Shown: one piece after another, positions 7,079 to 13,176 of the stretch | Layout of the letters: every line of letters starts with the position of its first letter | How positions within the stretch are numbered: position 1 is the first letter of the stretch | NCBI GenBank assembly: GCA_013334845.1 | Contig: JAAXWV010000003.1 | Coordinates: 1-21,468 of the forward strand | Length of the DNA stretch: 21,468 nucleotides | Direction of reading: 5' to 3' | DNA from: Candidatus Roizmanbacteria bacterium | GTDB lineage: Bacteria > Patescibacteriota > Microgenomatia > UBA1406 > GWC2-37-13 | The notes under the pieces: model-generated | Seen by the model: only the letters and a program-made list of their open reading frames with translations | Told to the model about the DNA's origin: nothing | The model's database searches: none | Made by a program: the position numbers and the translations under genes

Positions 7079-7513
7079 ATGGTAAAGATTAAACGATCAC
7101 AAGCCGTTGTTACCGTGATTATGGCATTTTATGCTTTGTCTTTATTTATGTTCTCAAGTCCTCCAACAAACAATGAGTGCGATCTATACCGGGTTATCCA
7201 ACAAATGCAGAAGCTTAATCAAACTTCTGCTTCAAATTCCGTAAATTTCCAGCATGCTTTATGCGAAGTAATAAAAACCGTGAGAGCATCAGCAGGTCTT
7301 ACTGCAATTATTGTTGAAAAATCTGAAAAAAATACAACCAATCAAAGTTCAATTTTGATATTATCTCTTAAATTTCCGCACATTCTACCTGCATCCACCG
7401 TTCCTCCTGTTTTAAGCTTGGGTGGTAACAACATTTTATCAAAAGAAGATCAAAACTACACTTCATTTGACTTTCCACCAGAAAAGCCTCCCCCAAACTG
7501 CATGAACAGTTAA
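7079..7513 (+). CDS. Unrecognised exported or membrane-anchored small protein
   Basis: 144 residues from ATG 7079. The N-terminus has a basic stretch (VKIKRSQ) and a hydrophobic segment (VVTVIMAFYALSLFMF), so it is either a signal peptide without an obvious cleavage site or a single membrane anchor. The rest is polar, Ser/Asn/Thr-rich, with three cysteines (in NNECDLY, HALCEV and PNCMNS) and a proline-rich end (FPPEKPPP). I recognise no family. The frame is open to a TTG at 7058, but neither start has a strong ribosome site. It has its own promoter and sits between the cytochrome and the second cohesin-like gene, so a role in the same envelope system is possible but only by position. Confidence 0.6.
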   Translation: MVKIKRSQAVVTVIMAFYALSLFMFSSPPTNNECDLYRVIQQMQKLNQTSASNSVNFQHALCEVIKTVRASAGLTAIIVEKSEKNTTNQSSILILSLKFPHILPASTVPPVLSLGGNNILSKEDQNYTSFDFPPEKPPPNCMNS

Positions 7514-7565
7514 TTCGACAACACTGGCCTGTGCCAAACCTAACGAGGATAGTCTCACGCAGGAG

Positions 7566-7596
7566 TTGCAACAGGTTAAACTATTCTTTCTATAAT
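7566..7596 (+). promoter_or_regulatory. Candidate promoter of the second cohesin-like gene
   Basis: A perfect TATAAT (7591-7596) lies 28 bases before the ATG at 7625. The best -35 is TTGCAA (7566-7571), 19 bases away, longer than ideal. Confidence 0.4.
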
Positions 7597-7624
7597 TAAA
7601 TTTTAACTATACAAGGATATAAAT

Positions 7625-8569
7625 ATGCACAAAGGAATAGGTAAAATCTGTTTTACCGTTCTCAGTGTCATCTTCCTATGTTCGACAATGACAGAAGCTG
7701 CCGACAAGATATTATCTCTTGTTTCAGGGTCTGGAGCTAGCACAATCGAGGCCACCGTTGGCGACCTTATTGCTGTAGAGGTACGAATAAATGATGCAAC
7801 CATTGTTGCGGGAGCATCGTTTGCAATAACGTACGACACTACAAAATTATCATTGTCCAGTGTAGCGAGTACTTTTTTCAATACTTTTACAAATCAGAGT
7901 ATTCCTACGCCAAATAATCAAGGATATGTCACTGTAGACTCAACAAACTACTATAGCCCAATCGTTAAGAATCCTTTCACAACAGGCACTATGCTTGCTG
8001 CCGCAAGGGTCAATAATGGAACAGGGGCAAATCAGACGCTTTTCACTCTTAATTTTCAATTTATTGGGAATTCAGGCACACTTCCCCTCACAATGCCGGT
8101 TACGATAAGTCAATCAATAATAAACAACACCAACGCCGGCTACAACAGTGCTGGGGAAGCAATTCCGTTTCTTGTTGGTATTATTGAAGGTACACCTGAT
8201 ACGTATAGATCGTATCCTACCCTTCCGGGACCAACCAATGTGGTGACTATCAACCCCTGCAACATAGTCGTTAATGCAGCTTTTGTTGACACCGACGGAG
8301 ATGGAATTGACGATAACTGGGAAATGGCCAATGTTCCTGCAGGCACCGACCCTAGCATTGCTTTAAATGTGTTCTTTGCAACCGGTGATTATGACCGAGA
8401 TGGGTATACCGATCTTCAAGAATATCTCAATAGTCTAGTCGGCGACGGTAAAGATCCACAAGGAATAGCATATGACCCTAAGGTCAAAAATGCACCTAAT
8501 GGCATCGGATATACACCAATAGGCCGTAACACCTTGCCGGCTATAATGTTTTTACTTTTAGGACAGTAA
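7625..8569 (+). CDS. Secreted cohesin-like protein with EF-hand/TSP3-type calcium loops
   Basis: 314 residues. The signal peptide (about 1-25, ending MTEA) is followed by a cohesin-like domain (about 28-185): ATVGDLIAVEVRIND, AGASFAITYDTTKLSL, LAAARVNNGTG, LFTLNFQFIG and LPLTMPVTI. The V-x-V-x-I-x-x-A, F-x-I-x-Y-D-x-x-K-L and L-F-x-L-x-F signatures are those of cohesins. Next come two calcium loops, DTDGDGIDDNWE and DYDRDGYTDLQEYLN (about 222-275), which are thrombospondin-3/dockerin-like. The tail ends with NAPNGIGY and TLPAIMFLLL, a short hydrophobic C-terminus. AAGGA sits in the usual window before the ATG. With both cohesin-like and calcium-loop modules it could bridge partners outside the cell. 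It is also possible that the jelly-roll is another adhesin type; a profile search would settle it. Confidence 0.75.
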   Translation: MHKGIGKICFTVLSVIFLCSTMTEAADKILSLVSGSGASTIEATVGDLIAVEVRINDATIVAGASFAITYDTTKLSLSSVASTFFNTFTNQSIPTPNNQGYVTVDSTNYYSPIVKNPFTTGTMLAAARVNNGTGANQTLFTLNFQFIGNSGTLPLTMPVTISQSIINNTNAGYNSAGEAIPFLVGIIEGTPDTYRSYPTLPGPTNVVTINPCNIVVNAAFVDTDGDGIDDNWEMANVPAGTDPSIALNVFFATGDYDRDGYTDLQEYLNSLVGDGKDPQGIAYDPKVKNAPNGIGYTPIGRNTLPAIMFLLLGQ

Positions 8570-8597
8570 GTATTCTCAAATCTCATTAGTTGTTTCT

Positions 8598-8626
8598 TTG
8601 TAACTTTTTGATGAATGCGCTAAAAT
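8598..8626 (+). promoter_or_regulatory. Sigma70-type promoter of the STN-like gene
   Basis: TTGTAA (8598-8603), 17 bases, TAAAAT (8621-8626), about 90 bases before the chosen ATG at 8715. Confidence 0.45.
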
Positions 8627-8714
8627 CCTTGTGTTAAAGCCTATTATTGCTACGACCCTCTTTCTGATTTTAAAAGAATATATCGAGAAAATAACTCCAA
8701 GGAGAAAACCGCTC

Positions 8715-9095
8715 ATGTTACAACAACGAAGCAGCGTGACATCGTATTTCAATATAGTGGCATTATCTTTCTTTCTATGGCTTGGTATATTTCAACCATG
8801 TTTCGCAAATAGCAAATCAACAAATCAAAAAGAGGTTGTCGATTGCTTTGAAAACAGAATAACCATCGAGCTTAAAGATCAGACCATTAAAGATATTGTC
8901 CAAAACATTCCACATCTAGATGGGTGGATAATTGAAATAGATAACACACTCACTCAAAAAAGAGTCTCAAAGAAACTATTCAATGTAACTCCGCAAGAGT
9001 TGATAAAACGTGTATTGTCTGATGTAAATAGTTTTATTATCTATGATAACTCAAATAGGAGGATTACTGTAAAAAGTCTGGATAATGCATCGTAA
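8715..9095 (+). CDS. Small secreted protein with a secretin/TonB short N-terminal (STN)-like domain
   Basis: 126 residues. A signal peptide (about 1-32: IVALSFFLWLGIFQPCFA) precedes a single domain of about 75 residues: ITIELKDQTIKDIVQNI, WIIEIDNTL, KLFNVTPQELIKRVL, SFIIYDNSNRRITVKSL. The beta-alpha-beta-beta-alpha-beta-beta order, with an amphipathic pair of helices and an R-I-T-V end, is that of STN domains found at the front of secretins and TonB-dependent transducers. Here it stands alone, with no secretin or barrel after it. The frame is open further upstream, but AAGGAG lies ten bases before ATG 8715 and the signal peptide begins there. The next frame starts six bases after its stop, so the two form an operon. 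Function is unknown; binding another envelope component is a guess. Confidence 0.6.
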   Translation: MLQQRSSVTSYFNIVALSFFLWLGIFQPCFANSKSTNQKEVVDCFENRITIELKDQTIKDIVQNIPHLDGWIIEIDNTLTQKRVSKKLFNVTPQELIKRVLSDVNSFIIYDNSNRRITVKSLDNAS

Positions 9096-9101
9096 GGTAT
9101 C

Positions 9102-9587
9102 ATGACTCAACTACAATTAGGTCAAAAGGATAATGTTTGAATACCAAGCAATGCATTATTGAATTCTGTTCGCCAAAAAGAACAAGAGTACTTAAACTCA
9201 AATGCTGGCGATATGAATACGTTGCATCAAATGACTGGGTTAACAACATCTGGCGTTCAATTGATTCGCCAAAATGAAAAAGAATACTTGGATATTATTG
9301 GTGGTGAAATAAATTCAGTAAATCCCCTTACTGGTTTAGCTTCATATGACATCCAATTGATTCGCCAAGGTGAACAAAACAATAAAGATATGGTGGTTGA
9401 TGCCCGACTGCCGAATCCGGTTACCAAATTGACAACAAACGATGTTCAGTCATTAAAAGCCAAAGAACGCATTTATCAGGAGAATGGTATTGGTAAAATC
9501 TTACCGACCACCCTTGTTGGGCTTACAATGAATGACATTCAATTAATTCGACAAGCAGAGTTAAAGTATTTGAATAGACCTCTTTAA
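9102..9587 (+). pseudogene. 31-32-residue repeat protein, 5' end interrupted by in-frame TGA
   Basis: A continuous frame from ATG 9102 (AAGG four bases before, six bases after the preceding stop) reads MTQLQLGQKDNV, meets TGA at 9138-9140, then stays open to 9587. After the TGA the first usable start is TTG 9159, giving 142 residues, but it has no ribosome site. The product is almost entirely a tandem repeat: QLIRQ-x-E-x-x-Y-L, then a variable stretch, then L-T-G-L-T-x-x-D/G. There are four full units and a fifth begun. Equivalent codons lie at 9171, 9267, 9363, 9456 and 9549, so units are 96, 96, 93 and 93 bp. I see no signal peptide or known family. Either the gene is recently inactivated, or translation begins inefficiently at the TTG, or the TGA is read through or a sequencing error. 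Confidence 0.5.
9159..9587 (+). repeat. Tandem 93-96-bp coding repeats
   Basis: Four units plus a partial fifth, each starting with codons like caattgattcgccaa (clearest around 9256-9271, 9352-9367 and 9538-9553). Unit lengths of 96, 96, 93 and 93 bp keep the reading frame, so the repeat has been selected at protein level despite base divergence. Confidence 0.75.
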
Positions 9588-9620
9588 TCCTGCAGATTAT
9601 GTTTTTGCAATCAGTAATAA

Positions 9621-9657
9621 AAACAGTTAGCCTCTTATAGAATCAATACAACTGTTT
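9621..9657. other. 8-bp inverted repeat between repeat gene and secreted protein gene
   Basis: AAACAGTT (9621-9628) and AACTGTTT (9650-9657) are exact complements with a 21-base interval, in a 135-bp spacer with no clear promoter. It could be a weak terminator or an operator for the gene at 9723. Confidence 0.3.
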
Positions 9658-9722
9658 GTACTCTAGCAGCCAGTTGAACATTCTAGTAATAGGTAACAAA
9701 ACCTCAATCTTTAGGAGAAGAT

Positions 9723-10085
9723 ATGAAACTCATAGCTAAAGTATTTACCGCATTTTTGTTTGTTGTTTGCATGAGCAATATTTCCATAGCAGAAGATGGC
9801 TATTGCACTGGTGGAGATATAAAATTCATGACAAGCGCAGCGCAGGTAGTTGATGGCAAGAAAGTGCCATTATACTTTATTCAAATTAAAAATAATCGGA
9901 GCGATTGCGGTAATTGGCCACTTAACAATGAAATGTGGTTTGCACTTGATACAGAAACTGGTAATTCGATGTATGCTACTGCATTAACGGCTTTTTCTAT
10001 GGGAAAGACTGTGACAATTTCAACTGTCATCCCGAATAACTACGTCCATGCAAGTACTCTGACCCAGATGACTATTCAAAATTGA
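9723..10085 (+). CDS. Small secreted protein of unknown function
   Basis: 120 residues. A clean signal peptide (MKLIAKVFTAFLFVVCMSNISIA, cleavage before EDGYC) leaves a mature chain of about 97 residues. Two cysteines remain (in GYCTGG and SDCGNW), which probably form one disulfide. The body alternates hydrophobic and polar residues (VPLYFIQIKN, MWFALDTETGN, VTISTVIP), consistent with a small beta fold. AGGAGA is four to five bases before the ATG, so translation should be good. It is the last + strand gene before a strong hairpin. I recognise no family. Its place at the end of the secreted-protein island is the only clue to function. Confidence 0.7.
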   Translation: MKLIAKVFTAFLFVVCMSNISIAEDGYCTGGDIKFMTSAAQVVDGKKVPLYFIQIKNNRSDCGNWPLNNEMWFALDTETGNSMYATALTAFSMGKTVTISTVIPNNYVHASTLTQMTIQN

Positions 10086-10102
10086 ATCTGACCTAATCTT
10101 GT

Positions 10103-10139
10103 CTTTCGTCTCTAAAGCAACAAAATTTAGAGACGAAAG
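10103..10139. terminator. Perfect 14-bp hairpin between convergent genes
   Basis: CTTTCGTCTCTAAA (10103-10116) pairs exactly with TTTAGAGACGAAAG (10126-10139) around a nine-base loop. It lies 18 bases after the secreted-protein stop and 15 bases beyond the end of the convergent phosphoglycosyl transferase gene, as expected for a shared bidirectional terminator. No long T-run follows on either side. Confidence 0.7.
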
Positions 10140-10154
10140 CAAGCCGTGAATCGA

Positions 10155-10715
10155 TTATTGTGCAACACTCTCCATTTTTAACACCTTCACTACTGTCAAT
10201 GCAATAATTTTCAAATCCAGAAAAAATGATCGATTGTTGAGATAATACTCATCATATTCGACCTTGATGGTTATCGGCAACTCGTCTCGACCGTTGATCT
10301 GAGACCAACCAGTCAATCCAGGCACTAGATAATGGATCCCTTTCTGGGTTCGCAACTTAATCAGATCGTCTTGGTTGAAAAGAGCAGGACGCGGACCAAC
10401 GAGGCTCATTTCACCTTTCACGATGTTGAGTATTTGCGGTAATTCGTCGAGACTTGACTTTCGAAGAAATTTACCGATTGGGGTTCGCCACCGCTGGGGG
10501 TCCTCAAGAAGGTGCGTTGCTACCTCAGGCGTGTCTGTCCGCATGGTGCGAAACTTAGGCATCCTAAAAATAGCATTATTACATCCAACTCTGTCGGACC
10601 AGTACAAGATTGGCCCTTTTGAGGTAAACTTGACGGCCAGTGCAATAACCAACATTGGAAGGGAAAAGAATACTAATGCAACCGATGCACAGATGATATC
10701 AAAAAATCGCTTCAT
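10155..10715 (-). CDS. Initiating phosphoglycosyl transferase (PglC/WbaP catalytic-domain type)
   Basis: 186 residues, the size of the minimal monotopic enzymes such as PglC. It transfers a sugar 1-phosphate from a nucleotide sugar to undecaprenyl phosphate on the inner face of the cytoplasmic membrane, starting repeat-unit assembly. Residues 1-30 form the hydrophobic re-entrant helix. KFRTMR (54-59), KSSLDELPQ (86-94, with the Asp-Glu dyad that forms the phospho-enzyme), GEMSLVGPRP (101-110) and GLTGWSQINGRD (133-144) are all intact. It has no upstream transmembrane domain as WbaP has. The start at ATG 10715 begins MKRFFD as is usual for the family, although the ribosome site is weak. It ends the - strand cluster, 213 bases after the SDR gene. 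The sugar could be any HexNAc or 6-deoxyhexose. Confidence 0.92.
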   Translation of the reverse strand: MKRFFDIICASVALVFFSLPMLVIALAVKFTSKGPILYWSDRVGCNNAIFRMPKFRTMRTDTPEVATHLLEDPQRWRTPIGKFLRKSSLDELPQILNIVKGEMSLVGPRPALFNQDDLIKLRTQKGIHYLVPGLTGWSQINGRDELPITIKVEYDEYYLNNRSFFLDLKIIALTVVKVLKMESVAQ

Positions 10716-10846
10716 AAAGCTGCCATAAGACCGATTACGTTTTACCCCTTATTTGTATTATTTAAGGATCTTTTGACAGAGGTCGCTACGGATGTTTGAA
10801 CAAGGTTCACTGAAGTTTAAATGGAATCTCTGCTTGTTTCCTCTGC

Positions 10847-10936
10847 CTATTGTAGAATTCGTTGGCTGTATCTCTCTTCCCTGCTTGCCAATCTCCACCA
10901 AACAACCGCGATTACCGCCGCTGCTAGTTCATTCAA
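10847..10936 (-). pseudogene. Possible stub of a WbpL/WecA-type glycosyltransferase gene
   Basis: A TTG overlapping the end of the SDR gene opens a 29-codon frame: MNELAAAVIAVVWW, then RYSQRILQ and a TAG. A hydrophobic start followed by R-Y-x-x-x-x-x-L resembles the N-terminus of polyprenyl-phosphate HexNAc-1-phosphate transferases, which often follow a WbpV-type SDR. The rest of such a gene is absent; the next 110 bases are non-coding. This may be only chance. Confidence 0.25.
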
Positions 10937-11933
10937 ACGGTGGCTCCGAGAATGGGTCATGAGGCATTGCTCTGCTTTTGAACCATTTCGCTGTCTCCCG
11001 TAATCCTTCATCCATTGTGAACGGAGGTAACCAGCCCAATTCTCTTCGTATCTTGGAACTATCCACTGTCAATGATCCATTTAGGCGATTTACTACACCA
11101 CCCTTTCCAGTCAGCTTTCCGAAAAATTTCATGAGTGAAATAGGAAATGGAAATAGTAATGCAGAAACACCCAGAGCAGATGAAGTTCTGCGTATAAGAT
11201 CAGGTGTCGATATATCCTCACCATCACTAATTAGATATATGTTGCCGGCCGCTGCCGGATGCCAAGCGCAGATTGTCAAAGCATCAACTAAATTTCCAAC
11301 ATATATCAGGCTACGCTTGTTGGATATGGTAGCTAGAGGGAGTGGGATACGTTTTGATACAATACGAAGAAGGGAAAAAATATTTCCAGGATTACAAGGT
11401 CCATAAGCAAGAGGAGCACGTACAATGACTACCTCCATTCCGGTCTCCTTTGAAATACTCTGAAGAGCAAGTTCTGCTTTATGTTTGGACAAAGAATAGG
11501 AGTTGTGGGGACGCGCAATATCTGCTTCTGTGTAAGACGTGTCACCAGAATTGTTGCCATGCACCCCAATAGTACTCATGAAAACAAATCGCTTGACTCC
11601 GGCTTGAGCTGCCTGCCGAGCCAATCTTTCTGTGCCATGCAGGTTTACCTTGCTGAACTCCTTCAATGGATCAGTTGAGGTTTCGCGTAATACATGAACA
11701 CGAGCGGCTAAGTGTATCACAATGTTTTGATCTTGTAACACTGTCGAATAGTCGCTTGTCTCGGACAGCGGATCTACGACTGCTTTTTGAACCGTTTCTG
11801 GTAGTTTTCCTGCATCGTCGTCTGCCAACATGGAAAGAGTGAGCTTGATATTGTCTAGAGCAAGGCGCTTTACAAGAGCTGTTCCTACAAAACCGGTTCC
11901 ACCGGTGATGAAAACATTGAATGGGCTACTCAT
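10929..11933 (-). CDS. NAD-dependent epimerase/dehydratase (extended SDR) of sugar-nucleotide metabolism
   Basis: 334 residues. The Rossmann motif TGGTGFVG (10-17) binds NAD(P). The catalytic Ser/Thr (S120-T121 in FVFMSTIGVHG) and Y146-xxx-K150 (NSYSLSKHKAEL) are in place. The overall pattern is that of WbpV/WreQ-like and UDP-glucose-4-epimerase-like proteins of O-antigen clusters, which often sit directly before an initiating transferase as here. Two roles fit: reducing the 4-keto group of a 4-keto-6-deoxy sugar made by the neighbouring dehydratase, or epimerising or reducing a UDP-HexNAc intermediate. The sequence alone does not decide. Its ATG overlaps the GDP-mannose dehydratase stop in an ATGA, so translation is coupled, which favours the first role. 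Confidence 0.85.
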   Translation of the reverse strand: MSSPFNVFITGGTGFVGTALVKRLALDNIKLTLSMLADDDAGKLPETVQKAVVDPLSETSDYSTVLQDQNIVIHLAARVHVLRETSTDPLKEFSKVNLHGTERLARQAAQAGVKRFVFMSTIGVHGNNSGDTSYTEADIARPHNSYSLSKHKAELALQSISKETGMEVVIVRAPLAYGPCNPGNIFSLLRIVSKRIPLPLATISNKRSLIYVGNLVDALTICAWHPAAAGNIYLISDGEDISTPDLIRRTSSALGVSALLFPFPISLMKFFGKLTGKGGVVNRLNGSLTVDSSKIRRELGWLPPFTMDEGLRETAKWFKSRAMPHDPFSEPPFE

Positions 11934-12907
11934 GATCTAACTGTGTTCACCGAACATTCATCCTCAAGCATCATTTTTATAACGTCCTTCATTTTTGACA
12001 TTGCCTGCCAACCCAGCTTTTTCATGGCTTTTTCAGGATTTCCACGACTTACCAAGATTTCTGAAGGTCGAAGAAGTGAAGGGTCTGCTACGACATAATC
12101 ATGGAAATTTAAGTTTCGACAGGAGAATACTTCCGCAACAAACTCCTCCAGAGTATTTGTTTCTCCTGTAGCAATCACGAAATCATCAGGCGTATCTTGC
12201 TGTAGCATAAGCCACATAGCATAGACATACTCTTGAGCGCTTCCCCAATCGCGAGCGATAGATGTATTACCCAGATAGAGCTTTTCGGAATTACCGGCAG
12301 CTATACGACAAGCAGCCTTAACAATCTTCTTCGTTACAAATCTTTCCGGTCGCAATGGGGATTCGTGATTGAAAAGAATGCCAGTGCAGGTAAATATATT
12401 ATATGCTTCACGATAGCTAGCAACCTGCCAAAAGGCAGCCGCTTTTGCAACAGCATAAGGACTACGGGGGCGAAATGGAGTCTCTTCATTAGCTGGATAT
12501 CCGCCAGTGTCGCCGTAACTTTCACTTGACCCAGCACTATACATTCTTATGGCTCGTCCAGTAAATCGGATGGCTTCTAGTAGGTTAAGAGTGCCTATGC
12601 TAATACTTTCCATTGATTCTACCGGTTGTTCAAAGGAGAGAGCAACCGAACTTTGTCCAGATAAGTTGTAGATCTCGTCCGGCTGTACCTTGGTAAGAAT
12701 CTGTAGGACACTTCTAAAATCGTTGAGTGCCATGGAGTGGAAAATGATTAAATCCTTAATATAGAGTCGCTGCAGATTAGAAAAAGAAGACATCTGAGCA
12801 TCGCGAGACGATCCATGAACTTCATATCCTTTGTCAAGTAGCAGTTTTGCAAGGTAAGCACCATCCTGACCGGAAACTCCGCAAATCAAAGCTTTCTTTT
12901 TTGACAT
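11930..12907 (-). CDS. gmd: GDP-mannose 4,6-dehydratase
   Basis: 325 residues, a little shorter than the usual 340-370. It converts GDP-D-mannose to GDP-4-keto-6-deoxy-D-mannose, the precursor of GDP-fucose, GDP-rhamnose, GDP-6-deoxytalose and GDP-perosamine. The nucleotide site is GVSGQDGAYLAKLLL (10-24). The catalytic region AGSSESYGD and the YxxxK motif in RSPYAVAKAAAFW are intact. FNHESPLRPERFVTKKI, typical of Gmd, and the active-site RDWGSAQEYVYAMW are also present. I start it at ATG 12907 because GGAGG stands five bases before it; a GTG four codons upstream would cover that ribosome site. It heads a short unit with the SDR and initiating transferase, after a 269-bp spacer. No Rmd, Fcl (GMER) or Per homologue is recognisable in the window other than the SDR. 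Confidence 0.95.
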   Translation of the reverse strand: MSKKKALICGVSGQDGAYLAKLLLDKGYEVHGSSRDAQMSSFSNLQRLYIKDLIIFHSMALNDFRSVLQILTKVQPDEIYNLSGQSSVALSFEQPVESMESISIGTLNLLEAIRFTGRAIRMYSAGSSESYGDTGGYPANEETPFRPRSPYAVAKAAAFWQVASYREAYNIFTCTGILFNHESPLRPERFVTKKIVKAACRIAAGNSEKLYLGNTSIARDWGSAQEYVYAMWLMLQQDTPDDFVIATGETNTLEEFVAEVFSCRNLNFHDYVVADPSLLRPSEILVSRGNPEKAMKKLGWQAMSKMKDVIKMMLEDECSVNTVRS

Positions 12908-13176
12908 TGTAGCCTCCACAGCCGCAAAGAGTGTCGAAAAGAATCATGATAATGTCAATCTAATAGATCCCTAGTTCACAAAAAACAACTTTGAGGTTAT
13001 CCAGGTTCGATCACAGGCAACCTGTTTAAGTTGTGATCATAATCCCGTTCGATAATTCCCATTTGTATTGAAGGGCATTTAATCTTCGTTTGGTGCATTC
13101 TGTGTACCAATAAAAACAGGAATAAAACACAAGGTACTTCTTGTATTAGATTTAACTTGAACGTTCATTTAAACAA
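12908..13176. other. 269-bp spacer inside the polysaccharide cluster
   Basis: No gene is seen. It separates the main assembly genes from gmd and probably contains a second promoter. An imperfect stem region is present at 13009-13038: GATCACA and TGTGATC arms, 16 bases apart, with a CAGG-CAA-CCTG mini-hairpin inside, which could also terminate or attenuate readthrough from the upstream genes. Confidence 0.45.
12960..12988 (-). promoter_or_regulatory. Candidate promoter of the gmd unit
   Basis: On the - strand TTGTTT (12988-12983) is followed after 17 bases by TATTAG (12965-12960), about 53 bases before the gmd ATG. Both boxes deviate from consensus. Confidence 0.3.

Noticed and set aside
4089..8569. 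Cellulosome gene cluster
   Set aside because: Cohesin- and dockerin-like modules are present, but there is no scaffoldin with repeated cohesins, no cellulose-binding module and no cellulase beside them.
8490..8569. PEP-CTERM or LPXTG sorting signal on the second cohesin-like protein
   Set aside because: The tail lacks the PEP or LPXTG motif and the basic cluster after the hydrophobic stretch.
9138..9140. TGA as a selenocysteine codon
   Set aside because: The context (NV-stop-IPSN) is not like any redox site I know, and I saw no convincing SECIS-like hairpin directly after it. A nonsense mutation or later start is simpler.
9159..9587. CRISPR array
   Set aside because: The 93-96-bp repeats are divergent, coding and contiguous, without unique spacers of constant length.
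13009..13038. CRP binding site
   Set aside because: CRP sites read TGTGA-N6-TCACA. Here the arms are in the opposite order (TCACA first) and 16 bases apart.
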